From: Bacteroidetes bacterium UBA1860
GTDB taxonomy: Bacteria > Bacteroidota > Rhodothermia > Balneolales > Balneolaceae
Assembly: GCA_002338335.1 (NCBI GenBank)
Contig: DDIC01000004.1
Coordinates: 1-30,930, forward strand
DNA: 30,930 bases
Direction of reading: 5' to 3'
Below, piece after piece: positions 15,255 through 22,870 of the stretch; position 1 is the stretch's first letter, and every line of letters starts with the position of its first letter. The position numbers and the translations under genes were made by a program. The notes under the pieces were generated by a model. The model was not told the DNA's origin. It did no database searches and was given only the letters and a program-made list of their open reading frames with translations.

Positions 15255-16238
15255 ATGGCAGAACTTCAATTTAGAGAGGCCCTTCGCCAAGCCATCGATG
15301 AGGAGATGGCACGAGATGAAAATGTATTCATCATGGGTGAAGAGGTTTCTGAATATAATGGTGCCTACAAAGTGACCGAGGGGCTCTTAGAAACCTATGG
15401 TTTCAAACGTGTCATCGACACCCCAATTGCAGAGCTTGGTTTTGCAGGTATTGGCGTGGGTGCAGCGATGAATGGACTTCGCCCCATTATTGAGTTTATG
15501 ACGTTTAATTTTGCAGTTTTGGCCGCGGATCAAATTATCAACCATGCCTCCAAGGTGAAGTATATGTTGGGGGGACAAGTGAGTGTGCCGATTGTGTTTC
15601 GTGGGCCCAATGCGTCAGCTGGACAACTAGGGGCAACACACTCTGTTGCTTATGAAAGTATGTATGCTCACTTTCCTGGCATCAAAGTGATACATCCATC
15701 TGAGCCGGGTGATGCAAAGGGATTGCTAAAGTCTGCCATTCGTGATAATGATACCGTGCTCTTTATGGAATCGGAGCAAATGTATGGTCTCAAAGGTGAA
15801 GTGAATGAAGATCCTGAGCACTTGATTCCGATTGGTAAAGCTGCGGTCAAAAGAGAGGGGAGCGATGTCACCTTGGTGACTCATGGCAAAATTTATCATA
15901 CCGTTGTGAAGGCGGCTGCTGAACTTGCTAAAGAAGGCATTGAGGCGGAAATCGTCGATTTGCGTACTGTGAAGCCATTGGATATGGATACGGTCATTGC
16001 ATCCGTTAAAAAAACCCATCGATGTGTGGTCGTGGATGAAGCTCACCCATTTGCGGGAACGGCAGCAGAAGTAGGATATTTACTCCAGCGCGATGCTTTT
16101 GATGATCTTGATGCGCCTGTGGTCCGAGTGACACTGCCCGATGTGAGCGCCCCGTTTTCGAAGCCTTTGTTTGATGCCTGGTTCCCATCGGTGAAAGATG
16201 TTGTGGATGGAGCTAAGCAAGTTTACTATAAATCCTAG
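15255..16238 (+). CDS. pdhB: Pyruvate dehydrogenase E1 component, beta subunit
   Basis: 327 aa, normal for E1-beta. N-terminus MAELQFREALRQAIDEEMAR, then GEEVSEYNGAYKVTEGLLE, DTPIAELGFAGIGVGAAMNG and GPNASAGQLGATHSVAYES, which are standard E1-beta signatures. The C-terminal transketolase-like domain (VDLRTVKPLDMDTVIASVKK, VVVDEAHPFAG) follows. It completes the alpha2-beta2 E1 with PdhA. Nine nt separate it from pdhC. Confidence 0.97.
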   Translation: MAELQFREALRQAIDEEMARDENVFIMGEEVSEYNGAYKVTEGLLETYGFKRVIDTPIAELGFAGIGVGAAMNGLRPIIEFMTFNFAVLAADQIINHASKVKYMLGGQVSVPIVFRGPNASAGQLGATHSVAYESMYAHFPGIKVIHPSEPGDAKGLLKSAIRDNDTVLFMESEQMYGLKGEVNEDPEHLIPIGKAAVKREGSDVTLVTHGKIYHTVVKAAAELAKEGIEAEIVDLRTVKPLDMDTVIASVKKTHRCVVVDEAHPFAGTAAEVGYLLQRDAFDDLDAPVVRVTLPDVSAPFSKPLFDAWFPSVKDVVDGAKQVYYKS

Positions 16239-16247
16239 TCGACAGTC

Positions 16248-17609
16248 ATGGCGATAAAAGTAGAAATGCCCAAGCTCAGTGACACCATGGAAGAGGGTGT
16301 CCTTGCAAAGTGGAATATTCAGGAAGGAGATACCGTCTCCGCAGGAGATGTCATTGCGGACGTCGAAACCGATAAGGCCACCATGGAAATGGAGGTATTT
16401 GATTCAGGCACTATCTTGAAGTTGTTGGTAGATGAAGGCGACACTATTCCATTAGGGGGTCTTGTGGCCGTCATTGGAGAGCCTGGCGAAGATATTTCTG
16501 GACTTGTTTCTGGAGGAGCGAGTGGTGAGAGCAGTTCCAGCGAAGCTGCAACTGAGCCTGAAACTGCCGATTCAGCAAGCGAATCCTTCGACCCTATTTT
16601 TGGTGGCATTGGCTCGGGTAATACAACCGATTCATCGGACTCATCCGATTCGACGCAAACCACGAGCACGACCGACGGGCGTGTAAAAGCCTCTCCATTA
16701 GCCAAAAAAGTGGCTTCAGAAAAGGGTCTGGACCTCCAAACTCTTCAAGGATCTGGACCCAACGGTCGTGTTGTGATCGCAGATGTTGAAAAAGCACTTG
16801 CCGGTGGTGCACCCTCGCAAGCTGCTACATCCTCAGCAGCTCCAGCAGCCCAGGCGGGCACTACGTCCACGCCTGAGCCACAAACATCTGCATCGACGCA
16901 AGCACCCGCACCCGTTTCACGTCCATCCAGCGGCTCTGAGAAGGTGAAAGTATCCCAAATGCGCAAAGTGATTGCTCGCCGCCTGTCCGAAAGCAAATTC
17001 ACGAACCCCCATTTTTATGTGAGTGTGGATGTAGACATGGCCAATGTTGTTGCAGCGCGAGGTCAGCTTAATCAAGTGAGCCCTGTCAAGATTAGCTTTA
17101 ATGACATTATTCTGAAAGCCGCTGCTCTATCTCTGAAAAAACATCCATGGGTGAATGGATCGTGGAATGAAACCGAGATGACCATCCATCATGACGTGCA
17201 TATTGCGTTTGCCGTTGCCGTCGATGAAGGATTATTGACACCGGTGATCACCCATACGGATCAAAAATCTCTCATGGAGATTTCGGCTGAATCCAAGGAA
17301 TTGGCTGGCTTGGCACGTGAGAAAAAATTGCAGCCGCAACAAATGGAAGGCAGCACCTTTACCATTAGTAATTTGGGGATGTTTGGAATTGATGAATTTA
17401 CCGCCATTATCAACCCACCCAATGCGGCCATACTGGCGGTAGGTGGTATACGCGATGAAGCGGTCGTCAAGGAGGGAGCCATTGTCCCTGGCAAGCGAAT
17501 GAAACTCACACTCTCCAGTGACCATCGCATTGTCGATGGAGCCAAAGCGGCTGAGTACCTAAACGAGTTGAAGCACATGCTTGAGAACCCCTTAGCCATG
17601 ATGTTATGA
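16248..17609 (+). CDS. pdhC: Dihydrolipoamide acetyltransferase (PDH E2)
   Basis: 453 aa. It carries one lipoyl domain (residues 1-78, lipoyl-lysine Lys43 in ETDKATMEMEV), a Ser/Asp-rich linker (87-143), a peripheral-subunit-binding domain (about 145-184, RVKASPLAKKVASEKG), an Ala/Pro/Thr-rich linker (185-230) and the catalytic acetyltransferase domain. The active-site motif is SSDHRIVDG, with His426 and Asp430. The E2 forms the core of the complex and passes acetyl groups to CoA. No E3 (lpd) gene is in the window. Its stop overlaps the rmlA start (ATGA, 17606-17609), which ties the PDH genes to the rhamnose genes. Confidence 0.97.
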   Translation: MAIKVEMPKLSDTMEEGVLAKWNIQEGDTVSAGDVIADVETDKATMEMEVFDSGTILKLLVDEGDTIPLGGLVAVIGEPGEDISGLVSGGASGESSSSEAATEPETADSASESFDPIFGGIGSGNTTDSSDSSDSTQTTSTTDGRVKASPLAKKVASEKGLDLQTLQGSGPNGRVVIADVEKALAGGAPSQAATSSAAPAAQAGTTSTPEPQTSASTQAPAPVSRPSSGSEKVKVSQMRKVIARRLSESKFTNPHFYVSVDVDMANVVAARGQLNQVSPVKISFNDIILKAAALSLKKHPWVNGSWNETEMTIHHDVHIAFAVAVDEGLLTPVITHTDQKSLMEISAESKELAGLAREKKLQPQQMEGSTFTISNLGMFGIDEFTAIINPPNAAILAVGGIRDEAVVKEGAIVPGKRMKLTLSSDHRIVDGAKAAEYLNELKHMLENPLAMML

Positions 17610-18322
17610 AAGGAATCGTCCTAGCTGGTGGGACGGGCTCACGTCTATTCCCGCTGACCAATGTCACAAATAAGCACTTATTGCCCGTCGGAGATATGCC
17701 GATGATCTATTACCCCATCAAAAAGCTGATTGGTGTGGGAATGGAAGAAATTTTGATTGTGACAGGTACCAATCATATGGGCGATGTGGTGAGTTTGCTT
17801 GGCTCTGGCAAAGATTTTGGCTGCCGTTTTACCTACAAGGTGCAAGATGAGGCAGGTGGGATTGCCCAAGCACTAGGCCTAGCGGAGAATTTTGCTGGCG
17901 GAGATCCAGTTGCTGTGATTCTTGGAGATAATATTTTTAAGATGGGGCTTCAGCAAGCAGTGGCGAATTATCCTGGGAGTGGAAGCCAAATTATGGTGAA
18001 GCAGGTCCATGATCCTGACCGATATGGGGTTGCTGAGATGGATGGTGACCAAATCGTGTCCATCGAGGAAAAACCCTCCAAACCGAAGTCCGATTATGCC
18101 GTGACAGGGATTTATTTCTATGATGCTGAGGTGTTTGACATCATTAAGACGCTTAAGCCTTCAGGGAGGGGTGAGCTGGAGATTACCGATGTGAATAACG
18201 AATACATCCGTCGCCAACAAATGGTCTATAGTGTGATGGATGGCTGGTGGACCGATGCAGGGACGCTGGAATCACTCCGTGTTGCCAACGAACTGGCTAC
18301 AGCCGATCCAAGCGACTTCTAA
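17606..18322 (+). CDS. rmlA: Glucose-1-phosphate thymidylyltransferase, short form
   Basis: 238 aa. Makes dTDP-glucose from dTTP and glucose 1-phosphate, the first step to dTDP-L-rhamnose. The nucleotide-binding loop is GGTGSRLFPLT (8-18), followed by NKHLLPVGDMPMIYYPI and ILGDNIF. It is about 50 residues shorter than the classic enterobacterial RmlA (about 290 aa). The missing part is the C-terminal helical region that builds the allosteric site there, so feedback by dTDP-rhamnose may differ; this is an inference. Similar short forms exist in Bacillus and others. It starts inside the pdhC stop and abuts rmlD with no spacer. Confidence 0.93.
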   Translation: MKGIVLAGGTGSRLFPLTNVTNKHLLPVGDMPMIYYPIKKLIGVGMEEILIVTGTNHMGDVVSLLGSGKDFGCRFTYKVQDEAGGIAQALGLAENFAGGDPVAVILGDNIFKMGLQQAVANYPGSGSQIMVKQVHDPDRYGVAEMDGDQIVSIEEKPSKPKSDYAVTGIYFYDAEVFDIIKTLKPSGRGELEITDVNNEYIRRQQMVYSVMDGWWTDAGTLESLRVANELATADPSDF

Positions 18323-19240
18323 ATGAAGATCGTGCTCACTGGCGCAGGAGGGCAGCTTGGTCAGCAATGGCAACAGTGGGCTGCATCTCAATCTGAGGTG
18401 ACGCTTTGGGCCTATTCCTCGGCTCAACTCGATATTACAAAACCTGACACATTTGATGAGGTTCTTGGTCGTCATGATGTGCCTGATGTGTGGGTGAATT
18501 GTGCCGCATACACCCAGGTGGATGATGCAGAAACTGAAACAGCACGTGCCATGCTTGTGAATGGGGATGCACCAGGCTGGATTGCGCAGTGGTGTGTCGA
18601 GCACGCGTGTCGGTTGGTCCACTACTCCACGGATTATGTTTTTTCTGGGTCCACGGAGGATCAAGCGTCATATCCTGAAGGGTATCCGGAAGAGGCACCT
18701 ACCAATCCTGTGAACGCTTATGGACAAAGTAAGCTTGCGGGTGAACAAGCGATTCAATCCACAGGGATTTTGGCGTCATCAAAGAGTTTACTCCTACGAG
18801 TGGCATGGTTGTGCAGTCCTCATGGCCGCAACTTTGTTACCACCATGGCGCGCCTCGCCACGCAACGCCCCAAGGTACGCGTCGTCGACGACCAAACCGG
18901 AGCCCCGGCCTTCTGTGACGATGTCGTCACCCAGACCCTCGCCCTTCTCCTCGCCCAAGCCTCCGGGATCATACACCTTGGATCTGCAGGCCAGGGCACA
19001 TGGGCAGACGTCGCCAACGCTGTGTTCGGGCAGGCTCGCACTCGCGGCCTGGCCCACCCCGCTCTGACCCTTCATCAAATCCCCACCAGTGACTACCCAA
19101 CGCCTGCTACGCGACCTCATTTTTCAAAGCTTTCTACCGAAAAGTTTACGGTATTCACTGGCCTTTATCCCCCAGATTGGCGAGATTCATTGAGTCGGTG
19201 TTTGGCCGATCCTACACTTTGGAGCACGATCAAATCATGA
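18323..19240 (+). CDS. rmlD: dTDP-4-dehydrorhamnose reductase
   Basis: 305 aa. NAD(P)H-dependent last step of dTDP-L-rhamnose synthesis. Short-chain dehydrogenase signatures: GAGGQLGQQ at the N-terminus, NCAAYTQVDDAE, YSTDYVFSG and the catalytic YGQSKLAGEQ. The start directly follows the rmlA stop. Bases 18841-19080 (about residues 173-252) are 66 percent GC by direct count (159 of 240), while the preceding 60 bases are 48 percent and the following 60 are 53 percent. The reading frame is intact, so this is a compositional patch and not a break. Confidence 0.95.
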   Translation: MKIVLTGAGGQLGQQWQQWAASQSEVTLWAYSSAQLDITKPDTFDEVLGRHDVPDVWVNCAAYTQVDDAETETARAMLVNGDAPGWIAQWCVEHACRLVHYSTDYVFSGSTEDQASYPEGYPEEAPTNPVNAYGQSKLAGEQAIQSTGILASSKSLLLRVAWLCSPHGRNFVTTMARLATQRPKVRVVDDQTGAPAFCDDVVTQTLALLLAQASGIIHLGSAGQGTWADVANAVFGQARTRGLAHPALTLHQIPTSDYPTPATRPHFSKLSTEKFTVFTGLYPPDWRDSLSRCLADPTLWSTIKS

Positions 19241-19839
19241 CCCCAACCCCAAACTCACCCGCTTCTCTTCCAGACTGGATTCGTCCACAAGCGATTCCTG
19301 AGCTGGTATTGTTTACCCCACGTCAGTTCTACGATGATCGTGGGTACTTTATGGAGACGGCGCGAGCGTCGTGGTTTACCGATTATGGGATCGAGCTTCC
19401 ATCACCGTTTGTCCAGGATAATTTGTCCAAATCCTCCAAGGGGGTGATTCGAGGACTTCATTATCAAATCGGAGCCTCCGCACAGGGAAAGTTTGTAGGT
19501 GTTGCCAAAGGGACGATCACTGATGTTGCCGTGGATATCCGCAAAGAGAGCCCCACGTTTGGACACGTCGTTCAAGCTACATTATCGGCAGAAAACGGTC
19601 ATATGCTTTGGATTCCTCCTGGCTTTGCCCATGGGTTTTCGGTGCACAGCGATGAGGCATTGGTGCAGTACAAATGCACCGCCTATTATCATGCATCTGC
19701 AGAACGAGGCATCCATCCCTTGGATGAAACCTTAGCCATCGATTGGGGCATCGACGAGGATGTCGACGAGCCACTGATTTCTCCCAAAGATTTAGACCTA
19801 CCTCGCTTTGATGATCTACCCGCAGAGGCACTTTTTTGA
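19237..19839 (+). CDS. rmlC: dTDP-4-dehydrorhamnose 3,5-epimerase
   Basis: 200 aa from the ATG at 19237, which overlaps the rmlD stop by 4 nt (ATGA); an in-frame ATG at 19177 lies inside rmlD and is unlikely. Cupin fold: FYDDRGYFMET, FVQDNLSKSSKGVIRGLHYQ with the catalytic base His75, TDVAVDIRKESPTFG, IPPGFAHGFSV and QYKCTAYYHASAERGI. It epimerises C3 and C5 of the 4-keto sugar. A 76-nt spacer made largely of tandem repeats separates it from rmlB. Confidence 0.96.
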   Translation: MTPTPNSPASLPDWIRPQAIPELVLFTPRQFYDDRGYFMETARASWFTDYGIELPSPFVQDNLSKSSKGVIRGLHYQIGASAQGKFVGVAKGTITDVAVDIRKESPTFGHVVQATLSAENGHMLWIPPGFAHGFSVHSDEALVQYKCTAYYHASAERGIHPLDETLAIDWGIDEDVDEPLISPKDLDLPRFDDLPAEALF

Positions 19840-19864
19840 CGCAAGACACGTTTCTTCAACAACA

Positions 19865-19918
19865 AACAACCCACGCACGATCAACAACCGACACACCATC
19901 AACAACCCACACATTATG
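19865..19918 (+). repeat. Three tandem 18-bp repeats ending at the rmlB start codon
   Basis: Copies at 19865-19882, 19883-19900 and 19901-19918 all begin AACAACC and are made almost only of A and C. Copies 1 and 2 differ at three positions. Copy 3 diverges at its end so that the ATC of the other copies becomes the rmlB ATG. The unit is a multiple of three and in frame with rmlB; read through, it would give NNPRTI, NNRHTI, NNPHIM. An A/C-rich unstructured leader could help ribosome loading where Shine-Dalgarno sequences are absent. Confidence 0.9.
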
Positions 19919-20914
19919 AATACACGAACGTTTTGGGTCACTGGCGGGGCTGGATTTATTGGATCCAATCTATTGATCCATCTGCACAATCATTTTCCTG
20001 ATGCCAAGTTGGTGAATGTGGACAAACTATCCTACGCGTCGAACCTTGACTACCTTGAGCCCATTGCATCCTCTGATCAATATGAGTTTTTGCAGCTTGA
20101 TATTACCGACCGTGACGCGGTGCGTACCCATCTTCAACAAACTCAACCCGATGGCATCTTTCATCTTGCGGCCGAATCCCATGTAGATAATTCCATTTCT
20201 GGGCCTGAGCCATTTGTGATGAGTAATGTTGTGGGGACGTTCAATCTCCTTGAAGAGTGCCGTCAATTGTGGGGTGATGACACCACAAAGCGTTTTCTGC
20301 ATGTATCGACCGACGAAGTCTATGGTTCACTGGGTGATGAGGGTGCGTTCACAGAGACCACGCCCTATGCTCCCAATTCACCTTATAGTGCGAGCAAAGC
20401 AGGAAGCGATCACCTCGTTCGAGCCTACCATCACACCTATGGAATGAACACGGTGATGACCAACTGTTCCAATAATTATGGACCCCATCAGCACGATGAA
20501 AAGCTCATCCCTACCGTGATTCGTAATGCAATGGCCCATAACCCGATCCCTGTCTATGGTCAAGGGACCAATGTGCGAGATTGGCTATTTGTGGAGGATC
20601 ATTGTGATGCGATTCGGACCGTGTTTGAGTGTGAGGATGCTGGGGAGAGTTACAATATTGGCGGCAATAATGAGTGGAAAAACATTGACCTGGTTCATAG
20701 TTTGTGTAGACTCCTGAATGAAGAGGTAGGTGAAGGACCGGATGGGGATTATGCCAATTTGATCAGTTTTGTGACCGATCGATTAGGTCACGATTTCCGC
20801 TACGCCATTGATGCCTCCAAAATTAAAAACTCATTGGGCTGGGAACCATCGACAGACTTTGATGGGCTACTGCGCACCACCGTCCAATGGTATGTCAAAA
20901 AATATCGCGCCTAA
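19916..20914 (+). CDS. rmlB: dTDP-glucose 4,6-dehydratase
   Basis: 332 aa from the ATG at 19916 (MNTRTFWVTGGAGFIGSNLL), which puts the Rossmann motif GGAGFIG where the family has it. The frame is open back to 19808 inside rmlC, but the extra 36 residues come from rmlC overlap and the 18-bp repeats. Catalytic signatures: HVSTDEVYGSLGDEG, YSASKAGSDHLVRAY (YxxxK) and NCSNNYGPHQHDEKLIP, then GTNVRDWLFVEDH. It makes dTDP-4-keto-6-deoxyglucose. With rmlA, rmlD and rmlC the pathway is complete, in the order A-D-C-B. Confidence 0.97.
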   Translation: MNTRTFWVTGGAGFIGSNLLIHLHNHFPDAKLVNVDKLSYASNLDYLEPIASSDQYEFLQLDITDRDAVRTHLQQTQPDGIFHLAAESHVDNSISGPEPFVMSNVVGTFNLLEECRQLWGDDTTKRFLHVSTDEVYGSLGDEGAFTETTPYAPNSPYSASKAGSDHLVRAYHHTYGMNTVMTNCSNNYGPHQHDEKLIPTVIRNAMAHNPIPVYGQGTNVRDWLFVEDHCDAIRTVFECEDAGESYNIGGNNEWKNIDLVHSLCRLLNEEVGEGPDGDYANLISFVTDRLGHDFRYAIDASKIKNSLGWEPSTDFDGLLRTTVQWYVKKYRA

Positions 20915-20917
20915 CGT

Positions 20918-21391
20918 ATGCAGTACTGGTTAATGAAATCTGAGCTCGACGTCTACAACCTTGATCATCTCAAGGCCGATGGGACCGAACCCTGGGATGG
21001 GATTCGTAATTATGAGGCGCGCAATATGATGCGAGATCAAATGAAACCAGGAGATTTGATTCTTTACTACCATTCAAATTGCAAACCTCCACATATTGCA
21101 GGGGTGGCCAGAGTTGCTTCAGATCCGTATCCAGATCCGACACAATTTGATTCGTCTAATCATTATTTCGACCCCAAAAGTGACCCAAACAACCCACGAT
21201 GGATCCTCGTGGATATCTCTTATGTCACAACGTTCAAAGAGACCATTGACCGCAATGTGTTGCAAGAAGACCCGTTGCTCCAAGAGATGGTGATATTTAA
21301 ACGAAATCGTTTGAGCATTACACCCGTAACCCAGCAAGAATTTGAGCGTGTGTGTGAGATTGCAGGGGAAGACTCAAGCTCGTTCTCATGA
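20918..21391 (+). CDS. EVE domain protein (PUA-like fold)
   Basis: 157 aa, one EVE domain, the size of the bacterial and mammalian (THYN1) single-domain members. N-terminus MQYWLMKSELDVYNLDHL, then WDGIRNYEARNMMRDQMKPGD, LILYYHSNCKPPHIAGVARV, DPNNPRWILVDI and NRLSITPVTQQEF are typical. EVE belongs to the YTH/PUA superfamily and is thought to bind modified bases in DNA or RNA; the ligand here is unknown. It lies 3 nt after rmlB and its stop overlaps a six-codon mini-ORF that leads into dcd. Rhamnose synthesis gives no hint of its job; the dCTP deaminase and rRNA methyltransferase downstream are nucleic-acid themed. Confidence 0.93.
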   Translation: MQYWLMKSELDVYNLDHLKADGTEPWDGIRNYEARNMMRDQMKPGDLILYYHSNCKPPHIAGVARVASDPYPDPTQFDSSNHYFDPKSDPNNPRWILVDISYVTTFKETIDRNVLQEDPLLQEMVIFKRNRLSITPVTQQEFERVCEIAGEDSSSFS

Positions 21392-21421
21392 ATCTACGCA
21401 CCACATGAATCTTCGCACCAA
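21388..21421 (+). repeat. 17-bp tandem duplication at the EVE/dcd junction
   Basis: Copy 1 (21388-21404) and copy 2 (21405-21421) agree at 15 of 17 bases, and both begin ATGAATCT. Copy 1 starts with an ATG inside the EVE stop (ATGA). Because 17 is not a multiple of three, that ATG opens only MNLRTT and stops at 21406-21408. That stop overlaps the dcd ATG (21405) in a second ATGA. Copy 2 encodes the real dcd start MNLRTK. Confidence 0.88.
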
Positions 21422-22580
21422 AGGGATCCTTCCCGTCCAGCGGTTACGATGGCTCGTCGAGCAAGGCGTATTGCACTCGACACATGAGCGTTATCCTATG
21501 AGGCCGGAGCAGTTTCAGCCGAATTCCATTGACCTGCGGCTAGGTACAGAGGCGATTCGAGTGCGTAGCAGTTTTTTACCCGAATCTGAATCTGTGGATC
21601 AAAAAGTGTCCAAATTGGAACAATATCGATTCTCCATCGAGGATGGGGCGGTGTTGGAACCCAATGGCGTGTACATTATCCCCTTGTTGGAAGCAATCGC
21701 CTTGCCCACGCAGCGAGAACATCGTTTTGAGGCAGGAGAGACACTCCTTACGGACGATCCATTAACGGCTAAAGCCAATCCGAAGAGTTCCACAGGTCGA
21801 CTCGACATTTTTACGCGAGTCATCACCGACTTTTGCCATCGATTTGAGGAGATCCAGCCAGGGTATCAGGGAAAATTATATCTCGAGGTAGTCCCCAAGT
21901 CTTTTCCCATCAAGGTTCGAACAGGGCAAATGCTCAATCAGCTCCGTTTTCGACACGGTCATGTTGTCTTGAGCGATGAGGAGATTCTGCGGGTACACGA
22001 TCAAGATCCACTGTTAATGGATGCCGATGGGGTGCCTCTCCATTTGGATCATCTCAAGGTGAATCAAGGCTTGTTTATGAGTGTGGATGTCTCTGGTGAA
22101 CCTGGAGCCATCGTGGGATACAGAGCAAGAAAACATCGTGATGTGATCGACCTAGATCGGTTGGGAGGATACGATGCCTCAGAGTTTTGGGAGCCCATTC
22201 TGGCCAAACCGGAAGATCATCTCATTCTGGATCCAGAGGCCTTTTATATATTTGCTAGCAAAGAGCGGTGTCGAATCCCCAAACACCTAGCCGCCGAAAT
22301 GATTGCTTACGACACGGGGTCAGGTGAGCTTCGGACCCATTATGCTGGGTTTTTTGATAGTGGCTTTGGAGGGCGCGTCGAGGATAAGGGTGCTAGGGCT
22401 GTTCTTGAGGTACGATCGCACGATGTCCCGTTCTTGATCGAAGATGGTCAAACGTTTTTCTCGATGCGATTTGAACCCAATACCGAAGTCCCTGAAACCC
22501 TCTACGGCGCGGATCTAAAAAGTAACTATCAAGGGCAGGGGCTCAAGCTTGGGAAACAATTTAAGCAAACGGGTCAGTAG
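21405..22580 (+). CDS. dcd: Long, two-domain dCTP deaminase-type protein
   Basis: 391 aa from the ATG at 21405, about twice the length of E. coli Dcd. It matches the long 2'-deoxycytidine 5'-triphosphate deaminase family known from alphaproteobacteria. Two dUTPase-like domains follow each other. The first has QFQPNSIDLRLG (37-47), PKSSTGRLDIFTRV (126-139) and Glu161 in KLYLEVVPKS. The second has SKERCRIPKHLAAEMIAYDTGSG and ELRTHYAGFFDSGFGG, then Glu335 in AVLEVRS. Each Glu aligns with the catalytic Glu of Dcd. Expected reaction is dCTP to dUTP and ammonia, feeding dTMP, which fits an upstream need for dTTP by RmlA. The frame is open to 21342 in the EVE gene but that is not the family start. 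Confidence 0.9.
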   Translation: MNLRTKGILPVQRLRWLVEQGVLHSTHERYPMRPEQFQPNSIDLRLGTEAIRVRSSFLPESESVDQKVSKLEQYRFSIEDGAVLEPNGVYIIPLLEAIALPTQREHRFEAGETLLTDDPLTAKANPKSSTGRLDIFTRVITDFCHRFEEIQPGYQGKLYLEVVPKSFPIKVRTGQMLNQLRFRHGHVVLSDEEILRVHDQDPLLMDADGVPLHLDHLKVNQGLFMSVDVSGEPGAIVGYRARKHRDVIDLDRLGGYDASEFWEPILAKPEDHLILDPEAFYIFASKERCRIPKHLAAEMIAYDTGSGELRTHYAGFFDSGFGGRVEDKGARAVLEVRSHDVPFLIEDGQTFFSMRFEPNTEVPETLYGADLKSNYQGQGLKLGKQFKQTGQ

Positions 22581-22582
22581 TC

Positions 22583-22870
22583 ATGGCTGTAGAGTGGTGC
22601 ATTTGTGAAAAGCGCCATTTCAGCGAACTTCAGCGCGAAGCGGAGACACGAGGATTCCCGACCGTAGAGCAGCTCATCGAAGCGGGTCTTTGCGGCACCA
22701 ATTGCCAATTTTGTGTGCCCTATGTTCGGCGTATGTTGCGAACAGGGGAGACCTCTTTTGAGGTTGGAGAGGGTGATGCTACCCCATCGGATTCGCCAGG
22801 GGGTGCGAGCTCGTCTGCCCCATCAGATTCGCCAGACCCGACTTCTGACCTAGATTCGCCACAAACATGA
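22583..22870 (+). CDS. Bfd-like small [2Fe-2S] protein with repeat tail
   Basis: 95 aa. The Cys pattern is C6-x-C8, 32 residues, C41-x2-C44, which fits the C-x-C-x(31-34)-C-x2-C spacing of the bacterioferritin-associated ferredoxin (Bfd) [2Fe-2S] fold; an extra Cys37 stands four residues before C41. The segment GFPTVEQLIEAGLCGTNCQF has the Bfd-type turn before the second Cys pair. From residue 58 the tail is acidic and Ser/Pro-rich, with two SDSP units coded by near-identical 18-bp repeats. The partner is unknown; the plant-type FNR upstream is a conceivable electron donor. It lies 2 nt after dcd and overlaps rsmE by 4 nt. Confidence 0.8.
   Translation: MAVEWCICEKRHFSELQREAETRGFPTVEQLIEAGLCGTNCQFCVPYVRRMLRTGETSFEVGEGDATPSDSPGGASSSAPSDSPDPTSDLDSPQT
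22782..22835 (+). repeat. Two 18-bp direct repeats in the tail of the Bfd-like gene
   Basis: 22782-22799 and 22818-22835 agree at 17 of 18 bases, 36 bp apart and in frame; both encode PSDSP. A shorter third similarity (GATTCGCCA) lies near 22852. The spacing, a multiple of three, keeps the reading frame. Confidence 0.65.

Noticed and set aside
18794..19120. Long opposite-strand frames in the GC-rich part of rmlD
   Set aside because: They arise from high GC and few stop codons; rmlD is clearly the gene.
19865..19918. Repeats considered as a CRISPR array
   Set aside because: The units are directly adjacent with no spacers, only 18 bp, and no cas gene is present.
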